Positions 26,954 through 35,351 of a stretch of DNA of 50,458 nucleotides are shown piece by piece. How positions within the stretch are numbered: the stretch's first letter is position 1; each line of letters begins with the position of its first letter. Location of the stretch: NCBI GenBank assembly GCA_007693915.1, contig RECS01000130.1, positions 1-50,458 of the forward strand, in the 5' to 3' direction. The translations under genes and the position numbers were made by a program. This DNA is from Saprospirales bacterium. GTDB taxonomy: Bacteria > Bacteroidota > Bacteroidia > Chitinophagales > Saprospiraceae. The notes below the pieces were generated by a model. The model ran no database searches and was not told where the DNA came from. It worked only from the letters and a program-made list of their open reading frames with translations.

Positions 26954-27763
26954 ATGGACAAAAACTATTTAAAATCAAAATCATCCGGCTTTTTTTTAAT
27001 AGCTGGTCCCTGTGCAGTAGAGGGGGAAGAGATAACCATTCGCACCGCCGAATGCTTAAAGGAAATATGCGAGCCTTTAGGATTGCCCCTGATTTTTAAA
27101 TCTTCGTATAAAAAAGCTAATCGTACCCGATTAGATTCCTTTACCGGAATAGGTGATGAAAAAGCTTTAAAAATTCTTTCTAAAGTAAAAAATGAATTCG
27201 ACCTACCGATAATTACGGATATTCATACAAAGGAAGAAGCTTACATGGCTGCGGGCTATGTAGATTGCCTCCAGATACCCGCATTTTTATGTAGACAGAC
27301 CGAATTACTTGAAGCTGCGGCTAAGACAGGAAAATGGGTTAACATAAAAAAAGGTCAATTTATGAGTCCGGGGTCTATGGGTTTTGCTGTTCAAAAAGTA
27401 ACCGATAGTGGAAACAATAAGGTGATGCTTACGGAAAGAGGTACTACTTTCGGCTATGGCGATCTGGTAGTAGATTTTCGTGGAATTCCTGAAATGAAGG
27501 AATTTAATGTGCCTGTTATCATGGATTGTACGCATTCACTTCAGAAACCTAATCAGTCATCCGGGGTCACAGGTGGTGTGCCGAAAATGATTGAATTGAT
27601 GGTTAAAACAAGTCTCGCAGCCGGTGCCGACGGACTTTTTATTGAAACTCACCCCAATCCTTCTAAAGCACTTTCCGATGGTGCTAATATGCTTTCTTTA
27701 GATCAAATGAAAGGATTGATGAGAAAGGCAGTAGATCTTTCAAGAATAGTCAATCAACTTTAA
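26954..27763 (+). CDS. kdsA: 3-deoxy-8-phosphooctulonate synthase
   Basis: KdsA condenses phosphoenolpyruvate with arabinose 5-phosphate to Kdo-8-phosphate for lipopolysaccharide. Signatures are LIAGPCAVEGEE, KSSYKKANRTR, WVNIKKGQFMSP and IMDCTHSLQKP. The Cys in GPCAVE, with His in DCTHS, Glu in IETHPNP and Asp in SDGANM, gives the metal-binding set of class II (metal-dependent) KdsA; metal-independent enzymes have Asn instead of the Cys. Its length of 269 residues is normal. It follows the HU-SPOR gene at 5 bp and precedes a flavoprotein at 9 bp, so a three-gene operon is likely. Confidence 0.96.
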   Translation: MDKNYLKSKSSGFFLIAGPCAVEGEEITIRTAECLKEICEPLGLPLIFKSSYKKANRTRLDSFTGIGDEKALKILSKVKNEFDLPIITDIHTKEEAYMAAGYVDCLQIPAFLCRQTELLEAAAKTGKWVNIKKGQFMSPGSMGFAVQKVTDSGNNKVMLTERGTTFGYGDLVVDFRGIPEMKEFNVPVIMDCTHSLQKPNQSSGVTGGVPKMIELMVKTSLAAGADGLFIETHPNPSKALSDGANMLSLDQMKGLMRKAVDLSRIVNQL

Positions 27764-27772
27764 TAAAAGTTC

Positions 27773-29347
27773 ATGAATCAAGCTTTAACTGTTGAGATAA
27801 GTCTTCCACCCGGTGAGCATCTTTTGGAAGAGCTTATTAGAGCTAAAGCAATAAAAAAAGCAGGGCTAAATCCAGATTCCTCCCTAGAAACAGAGGTGAT
27901 TCGTCGCTCAATTGATGCAAGAGGAATAAAACCAATTTACAGATTGCGTGTGAGAATTAATTCAACTGAAAAGCCTCCAGAGGAAAATATTCGGTATAGG
28001 AATTTTTTCAAAAACGTTGAAAATAGAAAGTCTATAATTATCGTAGGAGCCGGACCAGCCGGCTATTTTGCAGCGCTAGAATTTTTATTACTTGGGTTTA
28101 AACCCATTGTTTTAGATAGAGGTAAAGATGTACGCCAAAGAAGGCGTGATCTTAGGGCTATCCAACAATTTGGGGTGGTTAATCCTCATTCGAATTATTG
28201 TTTTGGTGAAGGTGGGGCAGGCACCTATTCTGATGGTAAACTGTATACACGATCGAAAAAACGTGGTGATTATTACAAAGTGTTGCATATGTTGGTTGAA
28301 CATGGTGCTACTTCCGATATACTTATAGATGCACAGCCTCATATAGGCTCCAATAAATTGCCCGGAATTGTCTCTGCTATTAGGGATACCATTTGTGAAT
28401 TTGGTGGGGAGGTACATTTTGATCATTTTGTAACTGATTTGATTATAGAAAAAGGAGAGCTAAAGGGAGTTGTGGTGAACGAATCAAACTCTATGTTGGC
28501 AGATGCTGTAATACTTGCCACCGGTCACTCTGCCAGAGATGTTTATAAACTATTGTTCAAACACCAGCTAAGTATAGAGGCCAAACCCTTTGCTTTGGGG
28601 GTTCGGATTGAGCATCCTCAAAGTTTGATTGATTCTATACAATACAATATGGCCAACAGGGGGGAGCATCTTCCTGCAAGCAGTTACTCATTGGTGTGTC
28701 AGGTAGGGGAGAAAGGGGTCTTTTCTTTTTGTATGTGTCCCGGTGGTTTGGTTGTTCCTTCAAGTACTGCACCCGGCGAAATAGTAGTTAATGGCATGTC
28801 CCTTTCAAAAAGAGATTCTCCTTATGCCAATGCAGGTACTGTTGTAGCTGTGAATCCATTTGAATTCAAGGGCTTTGAAAAAGATCCTTTTGTTTGTATG
28901 GATTTTCAAGCAATGGTTGAGCAAAATGTATTTTCCCATGGAGATGGTAGTCAGGCAGCCCCGGCTCAACGATTAACTGATTTTGTAAAGGGAAAACTGT
29001 CTTCAGACTTGCCAGGAACAAGTTATATACCTGGAGTTTTGAGTCGCAGAGTAGATGATATTCTTCCGCAAAGCATTTCTGCTAAACTTAAATCCGCAAT
29101 AAGTCAATTTGAGAAAAAAATGAGGGGATACTATACCTCTGAAGCTATAGTTATTGCCACGGAAAGCAGAACGAGTTCTCCTGTTAAAATTCCCAGAAAT
29201 ACTGATTCTTTAATGCATCCGGATTTACCGGGTCTATTCCCATGTGGAGAAGGTGCAGGCTATGCTGGTGGAATTATGTCCGCCGCTATGGATGGTCAAA
29301 GAATCGCTAGAGCAGTGGTGAGGTTTTATGCTTCAAATAATGTTTAA
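27773..29347 (+). CDS. COG2509-type FAD-dependent dehydrogenase
   Basis: This is an uncharacterised flavoprotein of the COG2509 group. An N-terminal domain of about 75 residues precedes the FAD-binding Rossmann motif SIIIVGAGPAGYFAALEF (about residue 86). Further signatures are NYCFGEGGAGTYSDGKLYTR, ATGHSARDVY, CMCPGGLVVPS and the C-terminal GEGAGYAGGIMSAAMDGQ that closes the FAD site. It has 524 residues, complete for the family. The substrate is unknown. Position after kdsA suggests co-transcription but gives no clear functional clue. Confidence 0.88.
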   Translation: MNQALTVEISLPPGEHLLEELIRAKAIKKAGLNPDSSLETEVIRRSIDARGIKPIYRLRVRINSTEKPPEENIRYRNFFKNVENRKSIIIVGAGPAGYFAALEFLLLGFKPIVLDRGKDVRQRRRDLRAIQQFGVVNPHSNYCFGEGGAGTYSDGKLYTRSKKRGDYYKVLHMLVEHGATSDILIDAQPHIGSNKLPGIVSAIRDTICEFGGEVHFDHFVTDLIIEKGELKGVVVNESNSMLADAVILATGHSARDVYKLLFKHQLSIEAKPFALGVRIEHPQSLIDSIQYNMANRGEHLPASSYSLVCQVGEKGVFSFCMCPGGLVVPSSTAPGEIVVNGMSLSKRDSPYANAGTVVAVNPFEFKGFEKDPFVCMDFQAMVEQNVFSHGDGSQAAPAQRLTDFVKGKLSSDLPGTSYIPGVLSRRVDDILPQSISAKLKSAISQFEKKMRGYYTSEAIVIATESRTSSPVKIPRNTDSLMHPDLPGLFPCGEGAGYAGGIMSAAMDGQRIARAVVRFYASNNV

Positions 29348-29395
29348 TTTTTTACAACCTTACCCTACATCAAAGTTTAAAAAGAATACCACGAC

Positions 29396-30349
29396 TTATT
29401 GCTTTAAAAACAGTACATTGTCAGAACTGACTTGTTTGTCATTTAAATGCGCAGCTATTGAACCACTTATCTTTTCAGGCATTCCTGAGGATTTAATTTG
29501 ATAAGGAAAATATCCTTGTTTTTGAAGCTGATCCGCTGCTGTTTTATGACTTTTATTACCTCTTTCATCAGATAAATACTCCATCACAATACAGGGACTG
29601 TATTTTAATAAATAGGGTGCCAAACCCCTGATCACACTATCCTCTGCACCTTCCACATCAATTTTGATAATTTTTGCTTTGCATTCTTTCTCAAAGAGGA
29701 ATTCACTGAGATTTACTATGCTAATTTTTTCAATTGTAGCCTTTCCTTTTTTGTACCATTTTTCTCCTTCAAATTGTTCCGGCCGGAAAGTATTATATTC
29801 TGAATATAAGTTTGAAAAAATATAAAAATCCAAAGTGCCCTTTACTTCTCCTGTTGCCATATTGTAAAATTCTGTATTAGAAAGTCCTCTGAGATTCTTT
29901 TCTAAAACCTTAAATGTCGAAGGAGTCGGCTCAAATGAAATTATTTTTCCCTTCTCATTGACAAGAGAGGATGCAAGTAGTGAAAAATAGCCATAATGTG
30001 CACCAACATCAATAAAAACATCACCATCATTAAGGTTTTGGATTAAGTAGCTTGCAAGTGCAACTTCAGAGAAATGACCCTTTCCCCCAAGTAAGTATAT
30101 ATCTGTTCCTGCAGGTAGTGCTAAATTCATTTTAGATCCAAAAAAGGTATTGGTATTTATTGAAAAGGGCAGGTTGATTATTGGAAATAAAATCATCCTC
30201 CAGAAAATGGCAAAACAATATTTAAAAGGATGCTTAATTAATCTTCTGAATTTAGAGGTTTTTGCTAACTCATCAAGTTGCTGCAATTCTTGCAGTAAAT
30301 GGGCTTTGTCATTATTTTGCTCAATATTGAATGGGGTTGTAGAGTTCAT
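29396..30349 (-). CDS. FkbM-family methyltransferase
   Basis: This is a SAM-dependent methyltransferase of the FkbM type, usually O-methylating sugars or small molecules. The SAM site is DGDVFIDVGAHYGYFSLLAS, followed by ISFEPTPSTFKVL and the KIDVEGAEDSVIRGL block. The N-terminal 75 residues include a hydrophobic segment (FAIFWRMILFPIINLPFS) that could associate with the membrane. It begins 6 bp after the kynurenine monooxygenase stop on the same strand and is likely the last gene of that operon. No known kynurenine step needs a methyl transfer of this type, so either it acts on a side product or the arrangement is incidental. No glycan genes are adjacent. Confidence 0.88.
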   Translation of the reverse strand: MNSTTPFNIEQNNDKAHLLQELQQLDELAKTSKFRRLIKHPFKYCFAIFWRMILFPIINLPFSINTNTFFGSKMNLALPAGTDIYLLGGKGHFSEVALASYLIQNLNDGDVFIDVGAHYGYFSLLASSLVNEKGKIISFEPTPSTFKVLEKNLRGLSNTEFYNMATGEVKGTLDFYIFSNLYSEYNTFRPEQFEGEKWYKKGKATIEKISIVNLSEFLFEKECKAKIIKIDVEGAEDSVIRGLAPYLLKYSPCIVMEYLSDERGNKSHKTAADQLQKQGYFPYQIKSSGMPEKISGSIAAHLNDKQVSSDNVLFLKQ

Positions 30350-30355
30350 TGAAAA

Positions 30356-31732
30356 CTAAATTGAAATTTCGAGTTTAGTCCTTAGATCCATTAACTCCTG
30401 TAAAATTTTCAATTCGTCTATTTGGTCTGCAGACCCTTTTTCTTTTATTTTTTGTAATAGCAATTCGTCTTGCGCTCTTCCCAATTTTAAAGCTGCAGAG
30501 TAGGGCAGATCCTCTTTGAAGGTAACGAGAGAATATTTTGAGTAGTAATCCTGATATTTGTTTTCCAGTTTCATTTCAAGTTTTCTTTTTTCTGCAAAAA
30601 CCGGGTCATCAACTTTGTCGCGCATCTCAATAAAATTATCCAATGCGAGATCTGCGATAGCATCAGCGTCTTTTTTACGGATAATCTGAAAAGCCTCGAA
30701 TATATTTCCCCAGTCACCGAATTCAAAGTTTTTCATCACTTTATCCAGAACCACTACATCCTCAAAAGCACAATTCATTCCCTGTCCGTAAAATGGAACT
30801 ATGGCGTGAGCTGCATCTCCAATCAGGAGAGTCTTAGCACCTGTTTTCCAGGGATAACATCGTATAGTACCAAGACTAGAGGTCGGATTGGTGCGATATT
30901 CTTCTAATAGCTTTGGCATATGTGGCATTGCATCAGGAAACCATTTTTGAAAATATCGGGTAATATCGGCATCCGTCCTGATGTTATCAAATCCATCTTC
31001 TCCTGTATAAGGTAGAAAAAGGGTTATAGTAAATGTCTTATCCAAATTGGGCAGACCAATCATCATAAAGGTCTTTCTAGGCCATATGTGCAAGGCATCG
31101 GAAGCTATTCTAAAGTCATGGTTTTCAGAAGCCGGAATAGATAGTTCCTTATAGCCATGGGTTAAGTACTGCTGACTGAAATTAAATCTAAGCAAACTGC
31201 TTTTTTTCATGGCAGCCTGCCTGATGACACTGCCCGCTCCATCAGCTCCAAAAACTGCATCGGCTTTGAAGTTTTGAATATTTTTACTATGGTCCTGAAA
31301 CTTTAGTTCACCGCTGTCTGGATCACTACTGATGCAACTCATATTAAAATGTATGGGAATTCCCTCAGCTTCTGCTGCATCGTACAAAATGGAATTCAGG
31401 TCACCTCTCGATATGGAATTGATGTAGTCATTCGGTCTTCCGCTATATGGCGACATTCTTAAATTGCCCTCCCTGTCGTGAAGTAATCTGCCTTTCATCG
31501 GTAGGGTTATGGTTCTTGCTTTTTCGGATAAGCCAACGAGGTCTAATGCCTTTAAGCCTCTATTAGAAAGTGCAAGATTGATAGATCTGCCGGCACTAAT
31601 ATCGGCGGAACGCATATCCGGTCTTTTTTCAAATAAGACAGGTTTATATCCCAGCTGCTTTAAACGCAATGCCAAAAGACTACCACAAAGTCCGGCACCT
31701 ACCACTGCTACATTTTTTCCTTTATTACTCAT
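30356..31732 (-). CDS. kmo: Kynurenine 3-monooxygenase
   Basis: This FAD- and NADPH-dependent aromatic hydroxylase converts kynurenine to 3-hydroxykynurenine. The dinucleotide motif is VAVVGAGLCGSLLALRL, followed by AGRSINLALSNRGLKAL, a KMO signature, and the second FAD motif LLIGDAAHAIVPFYGQGMNC. A C-terminal helical tail after residue about 390 fits the KMO family. Two ATGs are possible. I prefer 31732, where the start overlaps the kynureninase stop as ATGAGTAA; 31741 would add three residues. The overlap indicates translational coupling with kynU. Confidence 0.94.
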   Translation of the reverse strand: MSNKGKNVAVVGAGLCGSLLALRLKQLGYKPVLFEKRPDMRSADISAGRSINLALSNRGLKALDLVGLSEKARTITLPMKGRLLHDREGNLRMSPYSGRPNDYINSISRGDLNSILYDAAEAEGIPIHFNMSCISSDPDSGELKFQDHSKNIQNFKADAVFGADGAGSVIRQAAMKKSSLLRFNFSQQYLTHGYKELSIPASENHDFRIASDALHIWPRKTFMMIGLPNLDKTFTITLFLPYTGEDGFDNIRTDADITRYFQKWFPDAMPHMPKLLEEYRTNPTSSLGTIRCYPWKTGAKTLLIGDAAHAIVPFYGQGMNCAFEDVVVLDKVMKNFEFGDWGNIFEAFQIIRKKDADAIADLALDNFIEMRDKVDDPVFAEKRKLEMKLENKYQDYYSKYSLVTFKEDLPYSAALKLGRAQDELLLQKIKEKGSADQIDELKILQELMDLRTKLEISI

Positions 31733-32990
31733 GAATAGCATTTTTTAAAATCTCAGAAAACCGATAAATATCTTCAAAAGTATTGTAGAGGGGTACAGGA
31801 GCAATTCTGATAACATCCGGCTCCCTCCAATCTGCAATGACCCCGGCTGAAGATATTTTTTCAAACAATTTTTTATCCGCATTGATCACGCGAACTGAAA
31901 TTTGACAACCTCTATCCTCTTCTTTTGTCGGAGTGATCAATTCTATTTTATTTCCGGGAATCTCTTTTAGTAGTTTTTCGCATAAGTTGCTAAGTGCGAT
32001 ACTCTTTTTCCTCAACTGATCCATACCCGCACGGTCAAAAAGATCGAGAGAAGCCTGCATGCAAGCCATCGGTAGAATAGGTGGATTACTCAATTGCCAA
32101 CCTTCGGCTCCTGGAATGGGAACAAAGTCTGGACCCATTTTAAACCGGGTCTCTTTATCGTGACCCCACCATCCTGCAAAACGCGGAAGATCAAGGCTAT
32201 TAGCATGACGGTCATGAATAAATACACCGGACAAGGCTCCCGGACCTGAATTTAAATACTTGTAAGAACACCAGGCTGCAAAATCAACCCCCCAATCGTG
32301 TAGGTCTAGTGGAACATTGCCGGCAGCATGTGCCAGGTCGAAACCAGCAATAATGTCGTATTGATGCGCCCATTTGGTGATTTGTCTCATGTCGTAAAAT
32401 TGCCCGCTGTAATAGTTTACACCACCGATAAGCGTCATGGCAATTTCATGTCCATATTTTTCAAAAGTGTCCTTTATGGTTTTTCTGCTTACTATATCTG
32501 TACCCTCATCTGGTTGCAATTCGATTATCCCTTCATTGGGATCGTATCCGTGAAACCTCAACTGAGATTCCAAGGCATAGCGGTCACTGGGAAATGGATT
32601 GTATTCGATTAAAATTTTAAATTTATCGGGTTTGGGTCGGTAAAAACTAACCATGAGTAAATGGAGATTTACCGTCAGTGAATTCATTACTACCACTTCT
32701 TTTTCACGAGCGCCAACTAATTTCGCAGTTTTTTCTGTTAAAAATTCGTGATATGGCATCCAGGGATATCTCCCATGCATATGACCTTCAACTCCCATCT
32801 TTGCCCATTTTTCCATCTCCAACTGCACGTATTCATAGGCTTTTTTTGGTTGTAAACCTAGGGAGTTGCCGCAAAGATAGATACAAGGTTTTCCATTGAA
32901 TTCTTCCGGAAGGTTGAACTCATTTCTAAAATGTCTCAAAGAATCATTTTGATCGATGTGGAGGATCTCAGTCGGAATATTTTGACTCAT
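31725..32990 (-). CDS. kynU: Kynureninase
   Basis: This PLP enzyme cleaves kynurenine or 3-hydroxykynurenine to anthranilate or 3-hydroxyanthranilate plus alanine. The fold-type I signatures are clear: IYLCGNSLGLQPKKAYEYV near residue 35, GFDLAHAAGNVPLDLHDW, and the PLP-Lys segment AAWCSYKYLNSGPGALSG. EGWQLSNPPILPMACMQASL follows (read in part as GWQLSNPPIL). At 421 residues it is complete. The gene heads the kynU-kmo-fkbM run, 208 bp after the ACMS decarboxylase gene, so it may have its own promoter. Confidence 0.96.
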   Translation of the reverse strand: MSQNIPTEILHIDQNDSLRHFRNEFNLPEEFNGKPCIYLCGNSLGLQPKKAYEYVQLEMEKWAKMGVEGHMHGRYPWMPYHEFLTEKTAKLVGAREKEVVVMNSLTVNLHLLMVSFYRPKPDKFKILIEYNPFPSDRYALESQLRFHGYDPNEGIIELQPDEGTDIVSRKTIKDTFEKYGHEIAMTLIGGVNYYSGQFYDMRQITKWAHQYDIIAGFDLAHAAGNVPLDLHDWGVDFAAWCSYKYLNSGPGALSGVFIHDRHANSLDLPRFAGWWGHDKETRFKMGPDFVPIPGAEGWQLSNPPILPMACMQASLDLFDRAGMDQLRKKSIALSNLCEKLLKEIPGNKIELITPTKEEDRGCQISVRVINADKKLFEKISSAGVIADWREPDVIRIAPVPLYNTFEDIYRFSEILKNAIHE

Positions 32991-33070
32991 GGTAGTGATT
33001 TATTTTAAATAGACACCTGTGAAGATTGAAAAATTTGGGCAAGTATGAAAATTTTATTTCTTAGTTTATC

Positions 33071-33122
33071 TAACCATAGACAAGACACAGGCACCAAGAA
33101 TACGCAAAGTTACGTAAAGAAA
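33071..33122 (-). repeat. Degenerate 10-nt-period CTTTGCGT-type intergenic element
   Basis: Read on the minus strand, the spacer upstream of kynU contains successive related units: TTCTTTACGT, AACTTTGCGT, ATTCTTGGTG, then a looser CCTGTGTCTTG. The units share CTTnGnGT with a period near 10 nt. I recall similar CTTTGCGT strings recurring in intergenic DNA of unrelated bacteria, but cannot search for other copies. The unit AACTTTGCGT also contains TAACTTTG, which looks like a -7 box, so promoter and repeat cannot be separated here. Confidence 0.45.
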
Positions 33123-33198
33123 ATATTGTTTTTTTAAATTGCTTTATAATCATCAACATTCGGTTTGTTTCTGTAGAAAGTAAAACACATGTTAATAT

Positions 33199-34233
33199 CT
33201 ACATGAAGTCATTCTTAGAAAGGCTCAACCAATCCAATGCAGTTCCACTTAATAATTGTTCTTTAATATTAGCCTCATAGGGCATACTTTCGATTAATTT
33301 TCCGGGTTCCAGTTCGCCAAGAGGGAAAGGATAATCTGTCCCTAATGCTATACGATCTGCCCCAACAAGTCCTACGATGTAATCTAGCATTTTCGGATCG
33401 TGAACCAGTGAATCCAAGTAAAACTTGCCAAGGTATTCTCTCGGATTTTTGTCATTGTCAATTGCACAGAGATCAGGACGGACATTAAAGCCGTGTTCTA
33501 TTCTGCCGATAGTAGCGGGAAAGGAGCCTCCCCCGTGTGCAAAAGCTACCTTTAGGTTGGGCAATCGCTCAAAAACTCCTCCGAAGATCATAGAGCAGAT
33601 AGCAAGCGAACTCTCCGCAGGCATGCCTACCAGCCAGGGAAGCCAGTACTTTTCCATTTTACTTTTACCCATCATATCCCAAGGATGGACAAAAATGGCT
33701 GCATTTAAATGTTCAGCTGCCTCAAAAAAGGGAAATAAAGCGGGATCGGAAAGATTCCAATCGTTAATATGTGACCCTATTTCTATTCCTCTCAAACCCA
33801 AATCATTTATACATCTTTCCATTTCTATTATCGCCAAATCCGGATTCTGTAAGGGTACAGTACCCAATCCGATGAAGCGCTTAGGATACCTTTCAACTAT
33901 GTCAGCTATATGGTCATTTAAGAACCTGGACACCTCCAATGCATCTTTTGCTTTCGCCCAGTAACTAAATAAAACAGGGATAGTAGATAAAACCTGAACA
34001 TCTACATGATGTTCTTTACAATCTTTCAATCGAGCATCTGCATCCCAGCAATTATCCATTACCTCTCTGAAGAACTTGTCATCCTGCATCATGCGCGCAC
34101 AACAGGGTTTATGGTGATCCAGATGTATAAAACCTCCATATCCAAATTTCTCTGCCCAGCGTGGCATGTGGCCAGGCATTATATGTGTATGAATATCAAT
34201 TTTAAGTATTTCCTTTCCTTCCAGTTGAATCAT
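33199..34233 (-). CDS. 2-Amino-3-carboxymuconate-6-semialdehyde decarboxylase (ACMSD)
   Basis: This zinc-dependent amidohydrolase-fold decarboxylase removes CO2 from ACMS, the ring-opened product of 3-hydroxyanthranilate, steering flux away from quinolinate and NAD. It is strikingly close to animal ACMSD in pattern: KIDIHTHIMP (the HxH zinc ligands), KFGYGGFIHLDHH, NCWDADARL, STIPVLFSYWAKAKD, FVHPWDMMG, FAHGGGSFP and LGTDYPFPLGELEPGKLIES (catalytic and metal-binding His/Asp). Its length of 344 residues matches. It starts 2 bp after tryptophan dioxygenase, confirming a kynurenine operon. Confidence 0.96.
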   Translation of the reverse strand: MIQLEGKEILKIDIHTHIMPGHMPRWAEKFGYGGFIHLDHHKPCCARMMQDDKFFREVMDNCWDADARLKDCKEHHVDVQVLSTIPVLFSYWAKAKDALEVSRFLNDHIADIVERYPKRFIGLGTVPLQNPDLAIIEMERCINDLGLRGIEIGSHINDWNLSDPALFPFFEAAEHLNAAIFVHPWDMMGKSKMEKYWLPWLVGMPAESSLAICSMIFGGVFERLPNLKVAFAHGGGSFPATIGRIEHGFNVRPDLCAIDNDKNPREYLGKFYLDSLVHDPKMLDYIVGLVGADRIALGTDYPFPLGELEPGKLIESMPYEANIKEQLLSGTALDWLSLSKNDFM

Positions 34234-34235
34234 CC

Positions 34236-35336
34236 TTATGTGTTTTTTTCAGTAAAATAAAATCCGAGTTCTTTTCTTACTTCTTCCGGTAATTCAGGTA
34301 ATTTTGATCGTGGGATCAAAAGTGTAGAAATGTTGTGAAGGTCTATAAAAATCTTATGATCATCGGCTGTCTTTTTGAGGTACTTATGACCTGACGAGCC
34401 ACCTGTGCCTGTCTTTCTGCCCAACATTCGCATTACCATTTGAGCATGTCTGAATCTCCAGCTTGTCAATAAATCTTCAATTTCCAGCAATCTTGAAATG
34501 AACAGATAGGGCATTTGCAGAATAGGTTCATCTCTGTAAAGATTAATCAGTAAGGCTGCCATAGTCGCTTTATAACTTAGAGTAAGTTCACCTTTTTCTA
34601 TAAGTTCATTGTGTTTATCTTTATCTAAGACGGTCGAAAAGTAGCTATCGGTGTCGCCCAACATTTGTAATCGCATTTCTTTTTCATTTTCGGTCAGTAT
34701 TTTTGACTGCGAAATGGCACCGGACTCCTCGTCTAGCATATTCTTTACGGCTTTTCTATATTCTGATAAAAAATTGAAGTTTTTAAAATTTAGAAAGGGA
34801 GTTCTTTCCAACCATGCTTCCAGTAAATCAAGCATAGATGGGGATTTTTCAAGCATCTCTAATTGTGATTTACGGTCTCCTTTGAATGCTTCAGTATATC
34901 GAGTCTCATTGTAAGTAACTCTTTTCTTTTCTTTTAGACCGAGCATTACTTCAACTACTCTGAATTGATGGGATTGAAATCCCGATGCCGGGAAAAGGTA
35001 ATTTCTGAAATCAAGAAAGTCCAGAGAAGTCATGGTTTCAAGTACATTGATTTGCTGTATCAGCACTTTTTGAATCTCAATTACCCGCTCCAATCTTGCT
35101 ACTGCAACCCTTATGCTACGCTCATCTACATTGTCTGAGTGAAACATTTCCATTACTGATCTTAAGTCATGGATAATTTCCTTAAACCACAATTCATAGA
35201 CCTGATGTATGATAATAAAAAGCATCTCATCATGGGCTTCATTTCCGTCGATTTTGCTTCTTAGGTTTTGTGCATTTAGAATTTGATCTAATTCGAGATA
35301 GTTGTGGTAATGAATACTTGCATATTTTTCGCTCAT
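34236..35336 (-). CDS. kynA: Tryptophan 2,3-dioxygenase
   Basis: This haem enzyme opens the indole ring of tryptophan to N-formylkynurenine. It contains IHYHNYLELDQIL, the helix DEMLFIIIHQVYELWFKEI with the substrate-contacting residues, the haem-ligand His in SWRFRHAQMVMRMLG and the GTGGSSGHKYLKK loop that contacts tryptophan carboxylate and ammonium. At 366 residues it is longer than many bacterial TDOs (about 280) and closer to the animal type. It lies 15 bp after an NPP-type gene and 2 bp before ACMSD. Confidence 0.96.
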   Translation of the reverse strand: MSEKYASIHYHNYLELDQILNAQNLRSKIDGNEAHDEMLFIIIHQVYELWFKEIIHDLRSVMEMFHSDNVDERSIRVAVARLERVIEIQKVLIQQINVLETMTSLDFLDFRNYLFPASGFQSHQFRVVEVMLGLKEKKRVTYNETRYTEAFKGDRKSQLEMLEKSPSMLDLLEAWLERTPFLNFKNFNFLSEYRKAVKNMLDEESGAISQSKILTENEKEMRLQMLGDTDSYFSTVLDKDKHNELIEKGELTLSYKATMAALLINLYRDEPILQMPYLFISRLLEIEDLLTSWRFRHAQMVMRMLGRKTGTGGSSGHKYLKKTADDHKIFIDLHNISTLLIPRSKLPELPEEVRKELGFYFTEKNT

Positions 35337-35351
35337 GGTTCTTTTGTTATT

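Noticed and set aside
33425-33964. 179-codon plus-strand frame antisense to ACMS decarboxylase
   Set aside because: It is opposite a strongly conserved enzyme and its composition is that of a reverse-strand shadow.
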